This document shows positions 1 through 7,172 of a stretch of 64,000 nucleotides of DNA, in pieces. The position numbers and the translations under genes are program-made. The DNA is taken from assembly GCF_022835695.1 (NCBI RefSeq), contig NZ_BQUV01000012.1, positions 62,001 to 126,000 on the forward strand, written 5' to 3'. The stretch comes from Bradyrhizobium sp. Ce-3 (GTDB lineage: Bacteria > Pseudomonadota > Alphaproteobacteria > Rhizobiales > Xanthobacteraceae). The notes beneath the pieces are model-generated. The model was not told the origin of the DNA. It searched no databases and saw nothing but the letters and a program-made list of their open reading frames with translations. Position 1 is the first letter of the stretch; each line of letters starts with the position of its first letter.

Positions 1-9
1 GGGTTCGGC

Positions 10-2064
10 TCAGGCGAACGAGAAATCGGTCGCGAGGAGCTGGCTCTTGTTGACGCCGATCAGCCAGATCGCGGTGTTCGGGTCGATCGTGACGATGCTG
101 AACGAGCCGTAGTCGGTGGTGGCGGCAAGCACGTCCGAAAAACTGGTCAGCATGGTGCCCTCCAGGCGGATGTTGTCGCTGCTGACCTCGAAGTCGTTGA
201 CCACGTCGACGCCGGAGTCTGCATTGAACAGCACCTGGTCGGAGCCGCCGGGCCCGAGGAACAAATAGTCGGTGCCTTCGCCGCCGTCGAAGGTGTCGTT
301 GCCGCCTTCGCCAAGCAGCACGTCGACGCCGGCGCCGCCATACATGATGTCGTTGCCGTCCCCCATGTAGAAATAATCCTGGCCGTCCTCGCCGACCGCG
401 ACGTCGTTGCCTGATCCCATGACGAAGATATTGTTGCCGCCTCCGCCGTAACCGGTGTCGTTGCCGATGTCGCCGTAGAAGTAATCGCCGCCATCGCCGC
501 CGTAGAGAAAATCGTCGCCGGTCTCGCCGAGCAGCACGTCGACGCCGCCGCCGCCGGCCAGCACGTCATTGCCCGCGCCACCGTAGAGATAGTCCTGGTC
601 GTCGCCGCCATAGGCCACGTCGTTGCCATTGCCGCCGACCAGGACATCGACGCCGCTGCCGCCGGAGAACACGTCGTTGCCGTCGCCGCCGTAGAAATAG
701 TCGTTGCCGGTGCCACCGTAGGCGGTGTCGTCGCCGGCAAGCCCAACCAGGACGTCGGCACCGGCGCCGCCGGCAAGGGTGTCGCCGCCGGCCCCGCCAT
801 AAAGGCTGTCATTGGTCGCCGGGCCGGCCGGATCCGCGGCGAGCAAAAGCGTGTTGGCGATCAGTCCAGTGACGGCATAGTTGCCGTCGGCAAAGTCGAG
901 ATACTCTCCGCTATAGACCACGTCCGTACCGTCGACGCCATCGACGATGACGGTCTTGCCTCCGCTTCCGTCGTCGAGTAGCGAAATGCTGTATGCGGAT
1001 CGCGGTGCCGAAAAACTGAAAAAATCGGTGCCGGCGTCGCCGACCAGAGTATCGTTCCCCGCACCACCGGTGATCGTGTCGTTGCCCGTGCCGCCATAGA
1101 CCAGATCGTTGCCTGCGCCTGCATCGATCACATCCAGATCGTCGCCACCATAGAGCAGGTCCGCGTCAGCGCCGCCGAACAGGAAATCGATGTCCGCGCC
1201 GCCGTATAGCGTGTCATCGCCGCCATCGCCGGACAGCGTATCGCTGCCGGCATCGCCAAAGATGCTGTCGGCTCCGGTCCCACCGAACATCTGGTCGCCG
1301 CCATAGGCGAGCATTGCGATGTCATTGCCGGCCCCGCCGGAAATGACGTCACCGGTGTTGAAGCCGCGGAAGGCGTCGGCGCCGGCGGTGCCGACCTGAA
1401 TCAAATTGTAGGAGGGCGTCCAGCGCCACGCCAGATCCTGCGATCCGTCGGTTCCCGGGCCGCCGTAGAGATATTGCACGGCCTGGACGTCCAGCGGCCC
1501 GAGCACGTTGCCGGGCGTCGTGGTCGTGTAGCTCATCACGGTCTGGGAATTGTTGTCCAATGTACTCGAAAGCGTCGGATCGCCTTCGAACGGATGCTTG
1601 AACCCCAGAGCGTGTCCTATCTCGTGCAGCAACAGAAAAGTCGTGACCTTGAAATAATTGATGAAGACGTCGCCTCCGATCGGAGTGTTGAGATCGGCGC
1701 CGATCGAGACGTCGGGACTGCGGCCAGCGCCGTTGTAAGGAACGTATTTTGGATCGGCAAAAAAATTAAAGGAGCTGAACCGGATGTCGCCGAGACCCGC
1801 CGGGACCTCGAAGAAAACAATTCCGCTGGCGTCCGCCCATTGCTGAAGGGCTCCGCGTGCAATCTGGGCTTCATCCGCCGTAAAGGGCCGAAAGCTGTCT
1901 TTGAAGGCCTGCGAATCCGGCGACGCCAGCTCTGAAGGGGAAATGACCGTATCGAAGGAGTAACTGATGAAGGTCGGCCGATTGGTTGCAGCAACGCCCG
2001 AAGCCGGATTGCCCCACCACGTATAGCCCGAGAGAATTGCCGTAAAATCGCTGACAACGGTCAT
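10..2064 (-). CDS. Serralysin-like RTX metalloprotease, probably secreted by type I system
   Basis: 684 aa. The N-terminal third is a metzincin zinc protease: HEIGHALGFKH at residues 147-157 matches HExxHxxGxxH (three zinc-binding His and the catalytic Glu), and MSY at 177-179 is the Met-turn. From about residue 225 to 600 there are many nonapeptide repeats of the GGxGxDxxx type, which bind calcium and fold as a beta-roll in RTX proteins. There is no Sec signal peptide. The C-terminus ends in DFSFA, which resembles the hydrophobic tail used as a type I secretion signal, so export by an ABC/MFP/TolC system is expected. No such exporter is in this window. Family knowledge predicts extracellular protein degradation; the real substrate is unknown. 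The ATG follows a G-rich stretch. Confidence 0.88.
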   Translation of the reverse strand: MTVVSDFTAILSGYTWWGNPASGVAATNRPTFISYSFDTVISPSELASPDSQAFKDSFRPFTADEAQIARGALQQWADASGIVFFEVPAGLGDIRFSSFNFFADPKYVPYNGAGRSPDVSIGADLNTPIGGDVFINYFKVTTFLLLHEIGHALGFKHPFEGDPTLSSTLDNNSQTVMSYTTTTPGNVLGPLDVQAVQYLYGGPGTDGSQDLAWRWTPSYNLIQVGTAGADAFRGFNTGDVISGGAGNDIAMLAYGGDQMFGGTGADSIFGDAGSDTLSGDGGDDTLYGGADIDFLFGGADADLLYGGDDLDVIDAGAGNDLVYGGTGNDTITGGAGNDTLVGDAGTDFFSFSAPRSAYSISLLDDGSGGKTVIVDGVDGTDVVYSGEYLDFADGNYAVTGLIANTLLLAADPAGPATNDSLYGGAGGDTLAGGAGADVLVGLAGDDTAYGGTGNDYFYGGDGNDVFSGGSGVDVLVGGNGNDVAYGGDDQDYLYGGAGNDVLAGGGGVDVLLGETGDDFLYGGDGGDYFYGDIGNDTGYGGGGNNIFVMGSGNDVAVGEDGQDYFYMGDGNDIMYGGAGVDVLLGEGGNDTFDGGEGTDYLFLGPGGSDQVLFNADSGVDVVNDFEVSSDNIRLEGTMLTSFSDVLAATTDYGSFSIVTIDPNTAIWLIGVNKSQLLATDFSFA

Positions 2065-2277
2065 TGATCGCGCCCCCCGTCCGGCTTCTCGTTGCCTAAT
2101 CCTAACGGGATTTCCGCCTTATGAGAAGTGTAGCCTGATGCCGACAGCAATCTGACGTTGTTCCCCGGTTTGCAGCGCGATATGCGGGGCGCGTGCGCCG
2201 CGCCGGTGCGAAAATCGGGCGTTGCGGATCGGCCGGCGAAGGACCAATCTTCGGGGAGGACAGGCTTGGTCGTGTCG

Positions 2278-2460
2278 ATGGCGGAGTGGTATTTCATTTG
2301 GGTCGACGGTCCGCGCGGACCGGAGCCACAGAAGTGGTCGTCGGATGCGCTGTGGGGACAGCTTGCGCGTCAAGACGTCATCGTTCGTTTTCCGCTGACG
2401 GAGCGGGAGGCCGCACTGTCGATCGACCAATTGGCGAGGCTGCACCCAATCCCACAGTGA
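2278..2460 (+). CDS. Small hypothetical protein, 60 aa
   Basis: Conceptual product of 60 residues starting MAEWYFIWVDGPRGPEP. It is rich in Trp and charged residues, with no signal peptide or membrane segment. The frame stays open upstream to 2158, but the compact start at 2278 is preferred because the residues after it look protein-like and those before it do not. A GGGAGGA lies about 17 bases upstream, a long spacing, so GTG at 2272 or TTG at 2266 in the same frame are possible starts. It converges on the NAD-kinase-like gene, which ends 20 bases away. I do not recognise the family. Confidence 0.5.
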   Translation: MAEWYFIWVDGPRGPEPQKWSSDALWGQLARQDVIVRFPLTEREAALSIDQLARLHPIPQ

Positions 2461-2480
2461 GGGAGCACCGAGCCAGCGGC

Positions 2481-3416
2481 TCATACCACCAGCCGTCCTT
2501 CGCGATCCGCCACCGTGATCTGCGCTTCCGTCCCCGAATTGAAATCGAGCCGGTCGGCTTCGATGCCGTCAGAGAAGATGACGCCGTTCTCCGGCATCAG
2601 CGAGCGCACGCTGAGGCGCTCGGCGCGGTCGAGGCTGCCGCACACCAGCGTGACCTGCGAGCTGCGGCTCGGAAACGGCTCGCGCACTGCAAAGCGCAGG
2701 GCGCCAGCGTCCCACGGCTGCGGCAGATAGGGCGGGCTGCCGACACCGCCGCCGAAGGCGCCGGCAATCGCGAGCGAGCCGGTGACGATGCTCTTGAACC
2801 AGGCGGTTGAGCCGAGCCCGGTTGCGACGATCAGGCCGCTCGAGGACTGCCGCTCCTTCTGATCGGCGAGGGCGATTTCGTAGACGGCCGATGTGTGGGT
2901 GCGGGCACCGATGAAGAGGTCGTTGACGGCATAGAGGGTCTGGCCGTTGGTGAGTGCGGCCTTGGCCATCGTCACCGCCTTGTGGCCGCGTTTGTCGCCT
3001 GCGACCTCGCCCAGCAGGGCAGGGAGGTCGCGCGGCACGAAGGGCAGCAGGATGCCGTCGTAGCGCTTGGCATCCGGATTGAGCCCGATCAGCGGATGGC
3101 CGTCGAGATACTTCATCGTGTTGGCGACGACGCCGTCCTGGCCGAGCGCCACCACGATGTCGGACGGGCCGAAGATGAAGTTCGGCAGAAAGCTCCGGTC
3201 GATGATCTGGTAGCGGCCCCATTGCTCAAGCGCCTGCACGGTGACGCGGCGCTCGACCTGGTAGACATCGTGCTCGCGCTGGTAGTCCGAGAAGTCGGCG
3301 CCGAGATGCTCGACATAGAAGCGCGCCTGCGCCGCCGTCAGGTATTTCGCGATCAGCTCCTCGAGCCGCGTTTTGCGGGTGACGAGGACGATCTTGCGGT
3401 CATTGGCGGCGGGCAC
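2481..3416 (-). CDS. NAD(+)/NADH kinase-like protein
   Basis: 311 aa. The motif LGQDGVVANT at residues 91-100 corresponds to the GGDGT loop of NAD and diacylglycerol kinases, with the Asp kept (D94) and the second Gly replaced by Gln. ATGLGSTAWFKS further on matches the second conserved kinase segment (usually TPTGSTAY). These point to the NAD-kinase fold, but the changed loop and an extra N-terminal part of about 80 residues mean the substrate may differ from NAD. The start overlaps the end of the SPFH gene by 17 bases, so the two are probably cotranslated. Pairing with an SPFH protein and a Nudix-related regulator suggests a role in nucleotide cofactor homeostasis; that is inference. Confidence 0.72.
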   Translation of the reverse strand: MPAANDRKIVLVTRKTRLEELIAKYLTAAQARFYVEHLGADFSDYQREHDVYQVERRVTVQALEQWGRYQIIDRSFLPNFIFGPSDIVVALGQDGVVANTMKYLDGHPLIGLNPDAKRYDGILLPFVPRDLPALLGEVAGDKRGHKAVTMAKAALTNGQTLYAVNDLFIGARTHTSAVYEIALADQKERQSSSGLIVATGLGSTAWFKSIVTGSLAIAGAFGGGVGSPPYLPQPWDAGALRFAVREPFPSRSSQVTLVCGSLDRAERLSVRSLMPENGVIFSDGIEADRLDFNSGTEAQITVADREGRLVV

Positions 3417-4443
3417 GGGGAGCCTCCGCGACGGGCTTGTCCAGCAGCGTGTTGAGCAGATCGGGCGAGACGTTGAGCTGGCCGATCTTCTCGGCCTTCT
3501 CGGCGATGCCGCTGAAGGCCTGCGCGATCAATTGGCCCGGCTGCATGCCGGCTGCGGCCAAAGCCTGGACCACGCGGGTGTCGACGCCTTCGAAGATCTT
3601 CATCAGCGCGCCGACCCGATAGGCCTCCGCATCCGCCAAGGTGCGGGTGTTCTCGGCGTTGAGACCGACGAAGTCCTTGCGCTTGCTCTCCAGCGTGATG
3701 TCGGCGACCATGCCGGCCTCGCGCAGCTCGGCCTGCTTGGCCGCGACGCTCGCCTCGGCGTCCATCTGGGTCTCGCGGATCGAGCGCTTCTTCTGCTCGA
3801 CCGCGATCTCGGTGTCGAGCTCGCTCTCGCGGATGGCGCGCTCCTGCTCCACGGCAAAGTTGCGCCGCGCGAAGATCGCCTCGTCCGCGCTCTTGAGGAT
3901 TGCCTCGCGCGCCTCGGCTTCCAGCGCCTTGGCGGTATCCGGCGTCGGCTTCACCCCGCGGATCGAGACGCCGAGGACTTCGAGGCCGAGGGAGGCGATA
4001 TCGGCGCGGCCGCGCAATCCGCTCTCGATCAGGCCGGCGATGCGGTCGGCGGCCTGCAGCGCCTCCTTCAAAGTCAGCTCCTTCACGGCTTGCTGCGCGA
4101 GCACCTCGACGGTAGCCAAAATCCTTTGCGGCAGCTTTTCCGGGTCGTCGGACTCATAGGTCTTGCCGTCGGCCTTGAGGGTGAAGTTGAGCATCGCGGC
4201 GGCCTTCTGCGGCTCGCTGATCCGGTAGGTGACATGGCCCTGAATGGTCAGTGCCTGAAAGTCCCGCGCGATCTGCTGGAAGATGAAGGCGGCGTCGCGG
4301 CTGCCGATCGGCACCGCCACCAGCGAGGTGACCGGGCCATAATAGAAGCCGGACAGGCCGGCGCCTTGCTGGGTCACCGCGCCGCGGCGGTATTTCATGA
4401 GATAGGTGGTCGGCTGGGCCTTGATGAAGCGGAGACCGAACAT
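3400..4443 (-). CDS. SPFH/band-7 domain protein
   Basis: 347 aa when started at 4443. An upstream in-frame ATG at 4476 would add 11 residues, but the inner ATG has an AGGAG ribosome site 8 bases ahead and keeps the palindromic sites outside the gene. Residues about 15-190 read as a prohibitin/stomatin-type SPFH domain. The following 100 residues are rich in Glu, Lys and Ala and look like a long coiled coil. No membrane segment is visible, unlike classical flotillins. Such proteins form large oligomeric scaffolds. It is first in a two-gene unit with the NAD-kinase-like gene and divergent from the Nudix-related regulator, which probably controls it. Confidence 0.8.
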   Translation of the reverse strand: MFGLRFIKAQPTTYLMKYRRGAVTQQGAGLSGFYYGPVTSLVAVPIGSRDAAFIFQQIARDFQALTIQGHVTYRISEPQKAAAMLNFTLKADGKTYESDDPEKLPQRILATVEVLAQQAVKELTLKEALQAADRIAGLIESGLRGRADIASLGLEVLGVSIRGVKPTPDTAKALEAEAREAILKSADEAIFARRNFAVEQERAIRESELDTEIAVEQKKRSIRETQMDAEASVAAKQAELREAGMVADITLESKRKDFVGLNAENTRTLADAEAYRVGALMKIFEGVDTRVVQALAAAGMQPGQLIAQAFSGIAEKAEKIGQLNVSPDLLNTLLDKPVAEAPRARRQ

Positions 4444-4473
4444 GGCGTGCACTCCTAAGTAAGTGTGTCTGAA

Positions 4474-4502
4474 CAACTAAGTTAGTTGGACTGTACAACT
4501 AA
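4474..4502. promoter_or_regulatory. Overlapping palindromes, probable NrtR-type operator
   Basis: CAACTAAGTTAGTTG (4474-4488) is a perfect palindrome around a central G. Its right half starts a second inverted repeat, TTAGTTG-N7-CAACTAA (4482-4502, 21 bp). The sites lie 31 bases upstream of the SPFH start, between it and the divergent Nudix-related gene. Nudix-related transcriptional regulators of NAD metabolism are known to bind palindromes of about 21 bp near their own genes. That the neighbour binds here is inference. Confidence 0.7.
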
Positions 4503-4544
4503 GTATGCTATTGTCAAGCCGGGACGTGAAAAGGTTCACGCCCC

Positions 4545-4595
4545 GGAGCGTTTTCGAGCAAAGCGGACACCGGTTCGCGTGAAGACAACGCGTCA
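4545..4595 (+). repeat. Dispersed intergenic repeat, copy 1
   Basis: The segment containing GTTTTCGAGCAAAGCGGACA and CCGGTTCGCGTGAAGACAAC recurs in reverse orientation at 12940-12990 with only a few changes, and as a weaker copy at 5337-5382. It lies just upstream of the Nudix-related gene; the first in-frame ATG (4595) falls on its last base. Confidence 0.75.
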
Positions 4596-4627
4596 TGACG
4601 AGAGGCTCAATGACAAGCGGGGAGACC

Positions 4628-5335
4628 ATGCCCGAGAAGCCGGAACTCGACTTTCCGCGGCCGCTGACGACGGTCGACGTCGTCATTTTCGCCATCAGGT
4701 CAGACGCGCTTCAGGTCCTGCTGGTTCAACGCCCGAAAGCGGAAACCGAGCCGTTTCCAGGAGCTTGGGGGCTGCCCGGCGGTTTCGTCGACATCGCCGG
4801 TGACCGCGACCTCGAGGCCTGCGCCGCGCGCAAGCTGAAGGACAAGACCGGCGTGGTCAGTCCATATCTCGAGCAGCTCGGCAGCTGGGGCAGTGCCGGC
4901 AGGGACCCGCGCGGCTGGTCTGCGACGCATGCCTATTTCGCATTGCTGCCGGAGCAGGCGGCCGGCGGCGCGCTCGCCGCGGACGCGCAGTGGTTCGCGG
5001 TGGAGGGTGAGCGGGTGCGGCCGAAGCTTGCCTTCGACCATGCCGAGATCCTGCAGGCGGCGGTGCAGCGGCTGCGCAGCAAGGTCGAGTACACCTCGCT
5101 GCCGGCCTACCTGATGCCGGTGGAATTCACCCTGCCGGAATTGCAGCGGACTTACGAGATCGTGCTTGACCGCCCGCTGGAGAAGAGCGCCTTCCGCACC
5201 CGCATGCTGGCCGCCGACCTGATCGAGCCGGTCGCCAAGATGCGCAAGGGGCCGAACCGCCCGGCGCAGCTCTATCGGCTGAAGAAGGCCAAGGCGCCGG
5301 TGTTCTTTGCGCGCACCTTCAATCCGCCGGATTAG
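4628..5335 (+). CDS. NrtR-like Nudix-related transcriptional regulator
   Basis: 235 aa from ATG 4628 (GGGGAG 4 bases ahead); 4610 and 4595 are other in-frame ATGs. The first 140 residues are a Nudix fold of the ADP-ribose pyrophosphatase type (WGLPGGFVDIA). The Nudix box is degenerate: the consensus RExxEExG is replaced by RKLKDKTGV, and there is a two-residue insertion before it, so the metal-binding Glu residues are gone and hydrolysis is unlikely. The last 80 residues resemble the winged-helix domain of NrtR regulators. NrtR proteins sense ADP-ribose or related nucleotides and repress NAD genes. The divergent SPFH/NAD-kinase-like pair is its likely target. Confidence 0.75.
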   Translation: MPEKPELDFPRPLTTVDVVIFAIRSDALQVLLVQRPKAETEPFPGAWGLPGGFVDIAGDRDLEACAARKLKDKTGVVSPYLEQLGSWGSAGRDPRGWSATHAYFALLPEQAAGGALAADAQWFAVEGERVRPKLAFDHAEILQAAVQRLRSKVEYTSLPAYLMPVEFTLPELQRTYEIVLDRPLEKSAFRTRMLAADLIEPVAKMRKGPNRPAQLYRLKKAKAPVFFARTFNPPD

Positions 5336-5336
5336 C

Positions 5337-5382
5337 GCGCCGACCAGCGAAGTCGACGCCGGTTGGCGTGAAGAAGGCGCGG
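5337..5382 (+). repeat. Dispersed intergenic repeat, degenerate copy
   Basis: AGCGAAGTCGACGCCGGTT followed by GGCGTGAAGAAGGCG aligns with the core of the repeat at 4545-4595 (AGCAAAGCGGACACCGGTT, then CGCGTGAAGACAACG). It fills the gap between the Nudix-related gene and the end of the convergent ABC ATPase gene. Confidence 0.55.
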
Positions 5383-5394
5383 CAACGCGACAGG

Positions 5395-6267
5395 CTAGAG
5401 CACCTCGGCGAGCGAGTGTCCCTGCAGCTCGATGTTCAATCCCTGCATGCCGAGATCGTTGATCTCGCCGCCCATCGCCTTCAGGCTCTCCTCGCGGATC
5501 AGCGACATCAGTCCGCGGCGCAGCGCCAGGAACTCCGACGACATCATCATCGACTGCTGCCGCGGCCGCTCGAGCGGAATTGGGATCTCCGCCTTGATCG
5601 AGCCGGGGCGCGCGGTCATGCAGTAGACGCGGTCGGACAGGAAGATCGCCTCGTCGATGTCGTGGGTGACGAACAGCACCGAGATCTTCAACCGCTGCCA
5701 CATGTTGGTGAGGATCTGCTGCATGATGACGCGGGTCTGCGCGTCAAGCGCGCCGAACGGCTCGTCGAGCAGCAGCACCTTCGGCCCGGTGGCCAGCGCG
5801 CGCACGATGCCGACACGCTGCTTCATGCCGCCGGACAGTTTTTCGGGATAGTGCTTTTCGAACGCCTCGAGCCCGGCGAGGCCGAGCAGGGTGCGCGCGG
5901 CGCGCTCGCGCTGCGAGCGCGGCATGCCGCGCATCTTCAGGCCGAACTCGACGTTCTCGCGCACCGTCTTCCAGGGAAACAGCGAATATTGCTGGAACAC
6001 CATGCCGCGCTCGGCGCTCGGGCCGTTGACCCGCTCGCCGTCCACCGTGATGATGCCGGTGGTCGGCTTGAGAAATCCGGCGACCGCGTTCAGGAAGGTC
6101 GACTTGCCGCAGCCCGACGGCCCGACGATCGAGACGAACTCGCCCGGCTTGACATGGATGTGGGTGTCGGTGACCGCCTGGACCGCGCCGTCGATGGTCT
6201 CATAGCTCAGCGAGAAGTTGCTGACCTCGATATGCCCCTTGGATGCGGCGGTCGCGGTCTCGCTCAT
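5395..6267 (-). CDS. ABC importer ATP-binding protein (nitrate/sulfonate/taurine class)
   Basis: 290 aa. Walker A GPSGCGKST, signature LSGGMKQR, Walker B VLLLDEP and switch His in FVTHDIDEA are all intact, so it should hydrolyse ATP to power import at the inner membrane. The sequence is closest in style to SsuB/TauB/NrtD ATPases (COG1116). ATG 6267 overlaps the stop of the permease gene as ATGA and has GGAG six bases ahead. An ATG at 6279 would add four residues. Third and last gene of the binding protein-permease-ATPase unit. The substrate is not visible from this subunit. Confidence 0.88.
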   Translation of the reverse strand: MSETATAASKGHIEVSNFSLSYETIDGAVQAVTDTHIHVKPGEFVSIVGPSGCGKSTFLNAVAGFLKPTTGIITVDGERVNGPSAERGMVFQQYSLFPWKTVRENVEFGLKMRGMPRSQRERAARTLLGLAGLEAFEKHYPEKLSGGMKQRVGIVRALATGPKVLLLDEPFGALDAQTRVIMQQILTNMWQRLKISVLFVTHDIDEAIFLSDRVYCMTARPGSIKAEIPIPLERPRQQSMMMSSEFLALRRGLMSLIREESLKAMGGEINDLGMQGLNIELQGHSLAEVL

Positions 6268-7172
6268 TTCGATCTCCATGGCATCACGAGGTGGCCGGCG
6301 CCGCGGATCAAGACGCTCGATCCGAGGCCGAGCACGCCGATCGCGATCATCCCGAGCGCGATGTCGGCGTACTGGACCAGCGAATAGGCTTCCCAGGTGA
6401 AGTAGCCGATGCCGTACTGTCCCGAGATCATCTCGGCTGCGATCAACGACACCCAGGCCACGCCCATGCCGATCGTCAGCCCGGTGAAGATGTGCGGCAG
6501 CGACGCCGGGAAATACACCTCGCGGAAGATCGAGCGCTCGCGCGCGCCGAGGCATTGCGCGGCGCGCACCAGCACCGGATCGACCAGCGACATGCCGTGC
6601 AGCGTATTGACCAGGATCGGGAAGAACGAGCCGAGGAAGGTGATGAAGACGATGCTCTGCTCGTTGGTCGGCCACAGCATGATCGCCATCGGCACCCAGG
6701 CGATCGCCGGGATCGGCCGCAGCACCTCGGCGACCGGGAAGACGATCTCGTGAACCAGCTTGAAGCGGCCCATGATCAGGCCGAGCGGTACCCCGACGAT
6801 TGCCGCGAGCGAGAAGCCGATGAAGATGCGCCGGCAGCTCAGCAGGATGTGCATCAGGAACTTGGGATCGTGAATCGCCCTGGTAAAGCTCGCATAGACC
6901 TCGACCGGGGAGGGCACGTTGGTGAAGCGCACGAAGAACACCACGCGGTAGGTCGTCAGCAGGTGCCAGGCCAGGACGAAGGCGAGCAGCGCGACGATGC
7001 CGATTGCGGCGGCGCGCAGCCGGTCCTGGTTGAGCCGGTACCAGCGCGCAGCCCGCGTACCGAAGGAGGGCGCCACGGCTGGAACGGCGGCGGGGACGGC
7101 GGCCGCCTCCGCGGTCGCAGGAGGGGCCTGCATGCTGTGCTCGGGATGTCTGAGGAAGGCCGGGCTGCTCAC
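6264..7172 (-). CDS. ABC importer permease (nitrate/sulfonate/taurine class)
   Basis: 302 aa with about six membrane segments after a Pro/Ala-rich N-terminus (residues 15-40) of unclear use. The segment with GSFFPILVNTLHG and the following cytoplasmic loop matches the EAA region of SsuC/TauC/NrtB permeases, where the ATPase docks. The start is GTG and overlaps the stop of the binding-protein gene (GTGA); ATG 7133 would give a shorter form. The gene overlaps the ATPase gene by 4 bases, so the three components are translationally coupled. Confidence 0.87.
   Translation of the reverse strand: MSSPAFLRHPEHSMQAPPATAEAAAVPAAVPAVAPSFGTRAARWYRLNQDRLRAAAIGIVALLAFVLAWHLLTTYRVVFFVRFTNVPSPVEVYASFTRAIHDPKFLMHILLSCRRIFIGFSLAAIVGVPLGLIMGRFKLVHEIVFPVAEVLRPIPAIAWVPMAIMLWPTNEQSIVFITFLGSFFPILVNTLHGMSLVDPVLVRAAQCLGARERSIFREVYFPASLPHIFTGLTIGMGVAWVSLIAAEMISGQYGIGYFTWEAYSLVQYADIALGMIAIGVLGLGSSVLIRGAGHLVMPWRSK

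Noticed and set aside
225-1400. Tandem short repeats that could suggest a CRISPR or satellite array
   Set aside because: They are imperfect 27-base units encoding the RTX nonapeptides of the protease; spacing and reading frame explain them.
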